Both the position numbers and the translations under genes were made by a program. This document shows positions 1 to 8,665 of a DNA stretch of 64,000 nt, one piece after another. The DNA comes from Porodaedalea pini (Eukaryota > Basidiomycota > Agaricomycetes > Hymenochaetales > Hymenochaetaceae). Positions within the stretch are counted from its first letter, which is position 1. Each line of letters opens with the position of its first letter. The notes beneath the pieces are model-generated. The model worked only from the letters and a program-made list of their open reading frames with translations. It was not told the origin of the DNA and did no database searches. The stretch is taken from positions 81,393 to 145,392 of the forward strand of contig NBAY01000089.1 in the NCBI GenBank assembly GCA_002794775.1. Direction: 5' to 3'.

Positions 1-660
1 ACCGGACCGGAACAGGCGCCGTGATCGCACTCAAGAAGCACAACGCGTGACCCGGCTAGCTCAAGATCACCGAAGCGCCCAAAACGGTTCGCAACGATCA
101 CACACTTCAAAAGCCAATCATGCGCAGATCCAGACTACACCAAATACAGCACAAACCCGCCAATCATCCACAACGGACCCAGGCACACACCAAACACCAG
201 CTCTCGACAACATACAAGTCCCCACCAAGGAGAGACCCACAAAGTACTCGAAACACACAGACGCCCAGCACCAGCCAACACCAAAAGAAAACAACGACGC
301 CAAGCCAGGACCACCAAAACACAACCGGCAATACAGGAATACAGACCGGTAACGAAACACACAAAATACGAAACAACGGACAACAAAACACAAAAATCTG
401 CCGATCGACCGGCCGCCGACCATGGGAAAAGGACACTATCGCTGTCATGAAGCTCCTACTGAAGGACCCAATTGAAGCATGCGAACGAATCGCCCGAAAC
501 ACGCAACGAATGCGAACCCCGCCGATTGACGGCATGACCAATACAGAGAGGTCCTCCCGACACAGACACAAACGGCCCAGACAAGGTAACCATCCTTAAA
601 AAAAAAAAAAAAAAGACACACACCCACAGAAAAAGCCGAAAAGGTTCGAAAGATGACAAT
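1..660. other. Low-complexity A/C-rich leader with A17 tract
   Basis: No recognisable gene. The + strand is strongly A/C-rich and every frame reads as Gln/Thr/Asn/Pro/His-rich low complexity with stops, so the ORFs here look like composition artefacts. A run of about 17 A residues sits at 598-614. It could be a retroposed tail or simple slippage. The segment lies upstream of the ORF at 675 inside what appears to be the body of an LTR element whose 3' LTR is at 2510-3318. Confidence 0.4.
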
Positions 661-674
661 CGACCCTGCATACG

Positions 675-1553
675 ATGGAAAGCATTAACATCACCCCGCC
701 GCACGCAATCGTTCTCAAGGGGATGGCACGCTGCATGCCAAACCCGACTCCCAGCGATCTCCTACTAGCCAACCCTCGCCCAATTGGCGTCTCGCAGATA
801 GTCGTATTCGACCCGGCGACAATCTCATTCGCCAAGTTCGCGGCCGAGTTACTGTTCGCCTTCGATAAACTCACGCCCACAGACCCGACTCTGGTATATG
901 TGGCCTATACATTCTGCATGCCCGAAATACAAGAACAACTCGCGCAATCACCCGCACTTGCTGGAGGATCATGGGCGCAATTTTGCACCGCAGTCGCTGT
1001 AGCCAGCCCGGACTACGAAGGCCTCACACAACTCGCGTACGAAGAGGTATACCGCACGGTTTTCAGACGAGTCGCGAACAGGAAGGCTAGCTCATATGAG
1101 GCGACCCTGACTCTCTCCCGATTCAACGCTGCAGCAACAGTTTCATACGTCCAGCCAGCGTACCTCAGTCAACTGTACGAAGCCCGGGAATCGCTGACAG
1201 TCGTGGAAACCGAGCAGGCCGATTTCGCAGCAATGCTCGAAGATGCCGAGCGAGAGTGCACCGCGCGCGAAGGACAACAATCAGCACTTCAGTGAAAGAG
1301 CAACACCATGGTGCGCCTTGCCGAAGCCGGGAGGGAGCAGGCCATCCAGGCCCACCACCTACTCTCACAACTAGTCGGTCAACTGAACGAGCTGCACGTC
1401 ACACCGATCAACCTGGGAGAACACCTGAACGTGATTGGGTCCTGGAACGACTTCAACGCGATGTTCACAGCCAAGTATGGAACGATCGCACACGAAGGAT
1501 CAACCGGGACGGACGGACAGACAAAAGCGGAATACCCGGTACATTTCTCCTGA
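675..1553 (+). pseudogene. Unrecognised ORF of an LTR element, split by one TGA
   Basis: Two open stretches, 675-1295 (206 codons) and 1308-1553 (81 codons), are in the same frame and separated by a single TGA at 1293-1295. Restoring an Arg codon there (CGA to TGA is the common lesion in this window) would give one protein of about 292 residues. The product starts MESINITPPHAIVLKGMARC and is mostly helical-looking, ending in a Glu-rich segment. I do not recognise the family. It lies between low-complexity DNA and a 3' LTR, so I infer an element-encoded protein (gag-like or accessory). A host gene captured by the element is the alternative. Confidence 0.45.
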
Positions 1554-1749
1554 AACTCCCCGGAGTCACTCGCCGCATGTTACACCAAGGCAAAATAGAG
1601 TACCCCTCCATCTCATTAATAACTAGAACCCCGTTTCACGTAGCAATAAACACCGCTATTCTCCGTATTGCCCGTTTTACGCCTTCTCCGCCCAAGAAAT
1701 AATTTTTTTTTCACACCGAACATTGCACTAACAAATAACCCCGAGCCTC

Positions 1750-1757
1750 TATAAAAT
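1750..1757 (+). promoter_or_regulatory. TATA box upstream of the 1856 ORF
   Basis: TATAAAAT is followed by about 100 bp of pyrimidine-rich leader (several CCCCT and TTTTTTTT tracts) and then the ATG at 1856. This is a typical fungal core promoter. It implies that the ORF at 1856 is its own transcription unit rather than a continuation of the upstream ORF. Confidence 0.5.
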
Positions 1758-1855
1758 CCCCCTTTCGTTTCCGTTCACTCCCGAACACTCATTCTACAAT
1801 ACGCCCCTCCTTCAAATAATCCACCTTTTTTTTCAATACCTACCCCTCACCGACC

Positions 1856-2407
1856 ATGCGCTCAGACCGAACCAGCACCGAGTCTTTCTATGACAACCGG
1901 ATTCTGTGCCCGGACGACATACGTGGGGTTCACAACTGGGCAATATCGTTCACTCTCGCTGTCGCACGCCATCACTCGCGTCAGGCCACTCTCGAGGACG
2001 TCCTACGCCACTCCGGACCTCACCAGCGCTTCTGGCGCTCGATCGCCGAGCCTGGCATGAAGGTGCACGAGTTCCTCCTACGCCTGTACATGGCAATCCA
2101 CGTTCAGTACCGACCCCGACCGACCTTGATCAATAACCACACCAAACACATCATAAATCAAGGACTGGAACTCCCGGTCAATCAGCGTCTACGTTCGGCG
2201 GTGACACACGACCTCATCCGGATTGCGATCGTCCCGTGGCACCCGGACCTGCAGACGAGCATACACCATCCGGCTCCGTCAGTCCAACTCGAGAACCTAC
2301 GCGAAACGGTCGCACAACAGATAGCGCAGATCACGAAACTCCAGGGCGCAATCTCAGCATTGATCGGTGAACCTTCAACCTCTTCTTCTTCTTCTTCGCA
2401 CCATTAA
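1856..2407 (+). CDS. Unrecognised 183-aa protein near 3' LTR
   Basis: Uninterrupted ORF from ATG 1856 to TAA. The first ATG after a TATA box and pyrimidine-rich leader was chosen as start. The protein is basic and rich in His/Arg, with a central helical part (roughly residues 25-120), a C-terminal heptad-like stretch (around 140-170) that could be a coiled coil, and a poly-Ser/His tail (last 12 residues). No catalytic motif is visible. It ends about 100 bp before the 3' LTR at 2510, where accessory ORFs of LTR elements often sit. I cannot name a function. Its intactness contrasts with the broken ORF upstream. Confidence 0.5.
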   Translation: MRSDRTSTESFYDNRILCPDDIRGVHNWAISFTLAVARHHSRQATLEDVLRHSGPHQRFWRSIAEPGMKVHEFLLRLYMAIHVQYRPRPTLINNHTKHIINQGLELPVNQRLRSAVTHDLIRIAIVPWHPDLQTSIHHPAPSVQLENLRETVAQQIAQITKLQGAISALIGEPSTSSSSSSHH

Positions 2408-2509
2408 GTACCACAGAATGCACCGAACCTCGCCCATTAAAATTTTTCTTTAATCTCTAACTCAACCACTTCTTATACACCGCAAACATTTTTTTGGCCC
2501 CCTGGGAGA

Positions 2510-3318
2510 TGTAGCGATTAACCATCGCCTACGCGCCGGCCGAGTCTCTCCCCCTTCACTTACACTACTCCTTTGACTCCCTTTACCGGCCGCCGAACAT
2601 CACCATTTGTTCATTCATAATCGGTGGCCGACTCTTTGTGATAATTCTGGGGATGCACACGGTTGGACGGACGGATACCATACGAGGTCGGTCAGCACAT
2701 GGACGACCGACGGTCGTGGGCACGGGTGGAAGGAATCGGATGGACAGGACGAGGACGTGGGATATGGCAGTGCAGTGGTGGTGGACAAGAGGGCAGGTTG
2801 GACACTACAACATCACTCCGCGACGATCGGCTGCGTGATGTGCGCAGACCGATCGCCGACTCACTCTCACATTTGTTCTCACAGACTCGGCCGAGTCTTG
2901 CACCGCTTTCCCCGCACTAGTTTAGTATAAAACCACAGTAGTTCAAGCAGTAAAAAAGGAGAAGTTCCCCCTCTACCGATAGACAGCATCAATCTATTAC
3001 ATGCAGCTTTACGCACTACTCGCCCGACTCTCACTCTGAAAACAATAGTCACCAACTCTAAATCTCAAAACTCCCGACTCTCCGCCAAAGTCGCACTCTG
3101 AAAGTCCTCGGCCGCTGCCCTAAAGTGCCGATCCTACCCAACCGAGTCTTGGTCCAACCGGAATCCCGCAGGTATCCGTATCGCCGAGTCTTCAGATCTC
3201 AAACCGGCTCTACTTAGGTTGTCCCTCTCGATATACCGAGTCACCGCAGTCCCCCTTGGGTTGAACACGAGCGTAAGCCCGGATCACCCTTCGGAATAGA
3301 AGAGTCTGCACCCCTACA
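2510..3318 (+). repeat. 3' LTR of an element truncated by the window start
   Basis: An 809-bp block begins TGTAG and ends CTACA, a TG...CA terminus with a 5-bp inverted end. It follows a short purine-rich tract (CTGGGAGA) that can serve as polypurine tract, and it contains a TATA box (GTATAAAACC near 2928). Immediately after it the 170-bp satellite begins in mid-monomer, so the element appears to have inserted into the satellite. The first 130 bp (2510-2640) recur, with most CpG sites changed to TpG or CpA, in the centre of the foldback element at 6455-6590. The 5' LTR and left flank lie outside the window, so the call rests on one end only. Confidence 0.6.
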
Positions 3319-5340
3319 CCATACATCATCTAAAACATTTTGGAGATACTGTGAAGGGTTTGGGACGCTTCTGTGAATTACTCCATCCAGTTCCTTTCCT
3401 TCTGTAGTAAACCTGACACCCCCTGCCGCTTTTTTGCACTAAATTATTCTCTTATGTCTGTGGACCCTCTAAATGACTCGGAGTTCTTTATAAGAACTAT
3501 TGACATACAAATGGAGCGCATACACACAGCTTGGACACTTAAATGGATTTTATGTGGTGTGAATTGGGTTTTTGAGTGCAGATCTATCTCCCTACCGATA
3601 TTTTCCAATTTTCGGGCATCCAGCAGGCTGATACACTGAATATAGTGTCAGAAAGTATTCCATTGTGTCCCTGAATAGTTTCTGAGACGCTTTTGTGCTT
3701 CAATGTCGCTTATCTCAATTGTTTTGGAGTGAGTCACTATTTTGAGTGCAGATCTTCCCTCCCTGCCGAGTTTTTATGTTTTAGAACATTTGGAGTCACA
3801 AAAGTCTTCGAAATGACTAAGATAGTCTATAGGTGACTCGTAAAAGATATGTGAGACAATACAGCACGCTTGGATCGCTTGTAGGAATTATTTGATGGGT
3901 GTAAAATGTTTATGCTGAAGATCTGTCCTCCTCCTGCCGAGGTTTTCTGTTTTTGGAAACCCCGGAGCCTAGGCAATGTTGGAAGCGATTGAAAGGGTCC
4001 ATAATGCATCTAAAACATTTTTGAGATACCCTGAATGGTTTGGGACGCTTCTGTGAATTATTCCATCCAGTTCCTTTCCTTCTGTAGTATACCTGTCACC
4101 CCCTGTCGCTTTTTTGCATTAAATTATTCTCTCACTTCTGCGTACCTTCTAAATCATTCAGGGTACCTTATAGGTACTATTAAGACATATCTGAAACGCA
4201 TATGTCTAGCTTAGACACTTGTTTGAATTTTAAGTGATGTGATCTTGAGTTTTGAGTGCAGATCTATCTCCCTACCGATATTTTCCGATTTTCGGGCATC
4301 CAGCAGGCTGATACACTGAATATAGTGTCAGACAGTATTCCATTGTGTCCCTGAATAGTTTCTGAGACGCTTTTGTGCTTCAATGTCGCTTATCTCAATT
4401 GTTTTGGAGTGAGTCACTATGTTGAGTGCAGATCTCCCCCTCCCTGCCGAGTTTTTATGTTTTAGAACATTTGGAGTCACAAAAGTCTTCAGCATAACTC
4501 ATATAGTTGATTGATGACTCCTGAAATGTATATGAGACAATAAGACATGCTTGGATCGCTTGAAGGAGTTCTTTGATAGGTGTAAAATGTTTATGCTAAA
4601 GATCTGCCCTCCTCCTGCCGAGGTTTTCTGTTGTTGGAAACCCCGGAGTCTATGCACTTTTTAAAGCAAACAAAAGGTCCAGAATGCTTCTGAAACATTC
4701 ATGAGATAATGTGAATGGTTTGGGACGCTTCTGTGAATTATTCCATCCAGTTCCTTTCCTTCTGTGGGATATCTGTCACCCCCTGCCGCTTTTTGCACTA
4801 AATTATTCTCTTATGTCTGTGGACCCTCTAAATGACTCGGAGTTCTTTATAAGAACTATTGACATACAAATGGAGCGCATACACACAGCTTGGACACTTA
4901 AATGGATTTTATGTGGTGTGAATTGGGTTTTTGAGTGCAGATCTATCTCCCTACCGATATTTTCCAATTTTCGGGCATCCAGCAGGCTGATGCACTGATT
5001 ATAGTCTCAGACAGTGTCCATTGTGTCCCTGAATAGTTTATGAGACGCTTGTGTGCTTCAATGTCGCTTATCTCAATTGTTTTGGAGTGAGTCACTATTT
5101 TGAGTGCAGATCTCCCCCTCCCTGCCGAGTCTTTTGTGTTTTAGAACATTTGGAGCCACAAAAGTCTTCAACATGACTCAGATAGTTGATGGATGACTCC
5201 TGAAACATATATGAGACAATAAAACACTCTTGGATCGCTTAATTAATTAGTGGACTGTTGGACCATATCTGTAATTTGAATCTGTCCACCTCTCCTGGCG
5301 CTTTTTTGGATTCTTGAGGAATTAGAATATATAAAGCTGT
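3319..5340. repeat. Satellite: 170-bp monomers in a 680-bp higher-order repeat
   Basis: The anchor (C/G)(A/G)CTT recurs at 3366, 3536, 3707, 3876, 4046, 4216, 4387, 4557, 4726, 4895, 5065 and 5236, always 169-171 bp apart. Monomers share a core like GATCTNNCCTCCCTGCCGAG followed by a T-run. Neighbouring monomers are diverged from one another, but every fourth monomer is close: the block starting GGGACGCTTCTGTGAATTA repeats at exactly 3363, 4043 and 4723. About 2.8 units of 680 bp are present, and the twelfth monomer is degenerate and fades at about 5340. In the first monomer of each unit, copies one and three are nearly identical while copy two has diverged, as expected from patchy conversion. 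ORFs read through it are not genes. Confidence 0.9.
5328..5336 (+). promoter_or_regulatory. TATA box at satellite edge
   Basis: TATATAAAG lies where the last degenerate satellite monomer ends, about 130 bp before the ATG at 5464. It is the only evident core promoter for that gene, so transcription would start at the boundary of the satellite array. Confidence 0.5.
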
Positions 5341-5463
5341 CCTTTACCACTAAAACATCAAAGGTTTTCCTCCTGCATCATCTCATGTCAGTTACCTGTG
5401 CCTCTCATACTTGTCAATATTCAATCTCATTCCTTCATTATTAGATTATCTCACTCCTCCAGG

Positions 5464-5868
5464 ATGCGCTTCACTACTTCACTGAAGTTCAAGACTTTCC
5501 CTGTGAGTATCTTCCTTATACCTATATTATTTCTTGCTCATTTATTTATTGATCAGGCTGGGGAAGCCAAGAAACACAAATACAAGAGAGGCGATCTTGT
5601 CATAGTTCCTCATGGTCCTCATGGTGAGGAAGTCAACATTGTTGCCACAGTCTGTGAGCACCTTGGCCATGTCTCACACTCAAAACTACATGGAGGAAAA
5701 TGGACCCCATTGTATAGGGTTGTAGCTCGTGTGGGAGATGGGCGCATGTATTGGGTAGTGTCTCAGGCACGTATGGGAAACCTTGAGGATGCTACTATTG
5801 GTGTTCTGCATCAGAGGGCAAAGAGAAGCACTCCCTTCAAAACCAAACCTATATTTGTGGTTAACTAG
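5464..5868 (+). CDS. Small basic protein, unknown; one 54-bp intron likely
   Basis: The ORF from ATG 5464 to TAG 5868 contains a segment 5503-5556 that has the marks of a fungal intron: donor GTGAGT, a CTCAT branch-like site and acceptor CAG. It is exactly 54 bp, stop-free and in frame, so both forms are translatable. Spliced, the product is about 116 residues and strongly basic, with a KKHKYKRGDLVIVPHG segment and a WTPLYRVVARVGDGRMYW core. Unspliced, it is about 134 residues and gains a hydrophobic stretch (SIFLIPILFLAHLFID) resembling a signal peptide. I do not recognise the family. T-rich introns often translate as hydrophobic residues, so splicing is the simpler reading. No lesions are seen. 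Confidence 0.55.
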   Translation: MRFTTSLKFKTFPVSIFLIPILFLAHLFIDQAGEAKKHKYKRGDLVIVPHGPHGEEVNIVATVCEHLGHVSHSKLHGGKWTPLYRVVARVGDGRMYWVVSQARMGNLEDATIGVLHQRAKRSTPFKTKPIFVVN

Positions 5869-5931
5869 ATCTGCATAGTTGGATGAATTGCATATCATTT
5901 CTCTTCTGAACTACATTATCAGTTGAAGTGT

Positions 5932-7171
5932 AAGGCACCTAGATAGTGCCAACACTTGAGCCCACAAGAAAGATGGGACAAAATGATCTTTGTTGCTGTC
6001 AGAGAGACCAAGGCAACAAAGGCATCAGAAAGGGTTCAAATAGGAAGGATTATATAATAGGAACTGTACAGTACCAGTCTGAAAGGAATCTGTTGAAATT
6101 TACTCTTGGAATACACAAATCATTAGCACATGCATGCTGGAGTATTGCTTGACTCAGTGCAAGTGCATATGAGCTTTGGACAGGTCAGAGAGTGAAGAGA
6201 ATGTGAAAAGGATATGAACAGAATATAACATGCCATGCTCTGAAGGTCTGGAGGCTACACTGCCACCGAGTTTTGGGTTTGGACTCAGTACAGTTGTGGT
6301 ATGGCTGTATGGTGGCCTTCCAGAGTCTGTGCATCTTAGAATATCAGCAGCTTGGTACCTCAGAGTCATGACATGATGTCTGTACAGTTAGAATCATGTT
6401 GGAAATGGCAAGAATGCTCTGGCAGGCTTATACCCTTCCCCCCCTCAAAAGAATAAGGTGTAGTGATTAACCATTGCCTATATGCCAGCTGAGTCTTTCC
6501 CCCTTCACTTACACTACCCCTTTGACACCCTTTACCAGATGCCAAACCTTACAACTCACGCTTTCATAATCAGCATCCAACTCTTTTATTATATCTTGTA
6601 AGCCCACCAGAGTGTTCTTACCATGTCCAGCATGACACTGACTGTCAGGACACTGTGTCATGACTCCGAGGTACCAAGCTGCCAATATTCTGAGACACAC
6701 AAACTCCGGAAGGCCAACAGACAGCCATACTGCAACCACACCGAGTCTGAGCCCAAAACTCGGTGGCAGAGTAGCCTCTGGACCTTTGGAGCATGGCATG
6801 TTAGACTCTAATCATCTCCTTTTCATATTCCCTTCACTTCCCAACCTGTCCAAAGCTAATACAAATCTGTCTGAAGCTCATACGCACGTGCACCAAGCTG
6901 AGCAATCCTTTGGCATGTGTATGCCGAAGATTTACATATTCCGAGAGTAATTCTCAACGGATTCCTTTTGTACTGGTACTGTACAGTGTATATCATATAA
7001 TCCTTTCTATTTGAACCCTTTCCAACACCTTTGTTGCCTCAGTCTCTCTGACAGCAACAAAGGTGAGTAGACAATTTTCCTGTATGTATTTCCAGTCTCT
7101 CTGACAGCAACAAAGATTGTTTTGTCCCATCTGTCTTGTGGGCTCAAGTGTCAGCACTACCTAGGTGCCTT
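5932..7171. mobile_element. Foldback element with about 500-bp inverted arms
   Basis: The left arm (5932-6433) reads the same as the reverse complement of the right arm (6599-7171). Both outer ends carry AAGGCACCTAG(G/A)TAGTGCC, itself a short hairpin. Inner ends meet around a 165-bp centre (6434-6598) that begins like the LTR at 2510. The right arm has an extra 53 bp (a duplicated 19-20 bp block plus a spacer). Fragments of the same arm occur at 50551-50663 and 63744-64000. No transposase is seen and no clear target duplication is visible, so it is probably non-autonomous. Two inverted copies of one repeat flanking an LTR scrap is the alternative. Confidence 0.65.
6455..6598 (+). repeat. CpG-depleted fragment of the 2510-type LTR
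   Basis: Homologous to 2510-2640. Nearly every difference in the first 60 bp replaces CG by TG or CA (for example GTAGCGATTAACCATCGCC becomes GTAGTGATTAACCATTGCC). It forms the loop between the two arms of the foldback element. Confidence 0.6.
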
Positions 7172-7388
7172 CCACTTTTTTTTTTGACATTTGCAAAGCA
7201 TATCTTTGCCCCTGTGTGTCCCCGCACCCCACATCATGATCTGACATGTTTCTGGTCTTGCGCACACTTGCAGGCCTTGCTAGACGTTCCCAACTGCCGT
7301 CCAGACATTCCAATCAAGTCTGATTGACTCTGAGCCCAAAATTGCTCCAGTCACCTGACTTTGACTTCCTGCACAACAGGCCTTCTCA
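7172..7388. other. Intergenic stretch, no gene seen
   Basis: Short unique-looking sequence with a T10 run next to the foldback end. Nothing recognisable before the gag remnant. Confidence 0.4.
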
Positions 7389-8385
7389 GTGATCCCAAGC
7401 GGAGTCCCTCCAGTGCCAGATCAGTTTATTTTTGGTACCCCATCACTTCCACCAGACTCTGGATCTGAAGACTCCATGTCCAACCTTGAAACAACTCCAA
7501 ATGCATCAGAGTCCAAACCAGAACACCCACGACCTCGGAAGATGGCACCTCCAACTTTGCAGCCTGCAGCCATCAAATGGGCGGGACCGACAAAGGTCCC
7601 ACTCCTAATGGCCAGAGACCCAGAACCTCGGACACTGACTGAGTGGTTTGGATGGGTCCAGGTGTAACAGGCCACAAAGGGGTTGAGGGATGATCAGGTG
7701 GTAGCAGCAGTCATCGGGGGTATCATGAACCCCTGCTTTTCAGAGTGGATCATGTCTGACTATGCCTGGGTGAGCACACTCACACTTGGGGAGTTCATGG
7801 TTGAGTTTATGCAGGAAGCACTTTTGGTGGACTGGGTGGCCTTGGAGTGGCAGAGGCTCCTTGCATCCCAACAGGGTGCCCAACCTTTCTGGGACTGGCA
7901 GCACAAGGTGATCACACAAAACTCAGACCTCCCGATCGGTACACGGATGTTGGAGGACCGACTGCAGGAGTTTCTGGAGGCCAATCTGCATCCGGACCTA
8001 CAGGAAATGCTCTGAGTCCAACCCCCAAACCTGACTGAGCCTCATGCAGTCCTCCAGGCCAAATATCAGGCTGAGGAATGGCAGATCTAAGCAGTGAACC
8101 TTGTGGGAGCAGCCACAGTGCAAGTGGCCACACCTCCCAGACAGTGGACAAACATTGCTGCACCCACAGCCTCTCCGACCAAAGCACAGGTAACCTGACT
8201 CCAAATGAGGGAGTGGCTCAGACATGTGAAGACACTGGATGAATGCCATGTCCAGACTGAGGACCACCTCCAACTTGCCAGTGAAGCAGCCATCTGATCT
8301 GATAGGGTCAGGCATCAGACTGACTGTGAATGCGAGCCGGCACCAACAAGCCAGAAGTCCGGAGGCTCAGCAAGTGGTGCAGGCC
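7389..8385 (+). pseudogene. Element G: decayed Ty3/Gypsy gag (5' part)
   Basis: Open stretches 7389-7667 and 7683-8015 read as one retrotransposon capsid protein: a Pro/Ser/Glu-rich N-terminus, then a helical core (residues like GGIMNPCFSEWIMSDYAWVS, EFMVEFMQEALLVDW, FWDWQHKVITQNSDLPIGTR) typical of Ty3/Gypsy Gag. It is broken by several stops. The region is cut at 8385 by insertion of element A. The host gag resumes at 29569 with a zinc-knuckle-like CYKC...H...C and a protease. AGGCC is present at both junctions (8381-8385 and 29564-29568). Confidence 0.7.
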
Positions 8386-8665
8386 TGTAACAAAATGTTA
8401 CTTTCCTTGTTCCTAATTTGGCTGGTTCCACTTACTAATGATTTCTTTTAGGTTTCTTAGTTTTATCTTAAAGATTGGTCAGTTGTTGATGGCACATGTT
8501 AAAGGTGAGGCTAGGTAGTTAAATAGTAGATAGATTTGTTAGGGATCAAGCATTCTTCTTGCTCGATCCCTTCTCACAATATACTATGGTTTTCACCAGC
8601 TAGTTTATACATGTGAACTTGAAGCTCTGGAGAATCCGGTGTGACTGAATATTAAATTCATCACA
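8386..8665 (+). repeat. Element A 5' LTR
   Basis: 280-bp LTR starting TGTAACAAAATG and ending TTCATCACA. Its partner at 29284-29563 is also 280 bp, and the pair is bracketed by the 5-bp duplication AGGCC. It contains a 10-bp palindrome arm pair (8542-8551 and 8561-8570) whose 9-nt loop is inverted relative to the 3' LTR. Confidence 0.9.

Noticed and set aside
598..614. A17 tract as a LINE or processed-gene tail
   Set aside because: No reverse-transcriptase remnant, target duplication or gene copy precedes it.
3373..4998. Repeated short ORFs in the satellite (88 and 95 codons, nearly identical)
   Set aside because: They recur because the 680-bp unit recurs. The middle unit does not keep the frame, so they are not genes.
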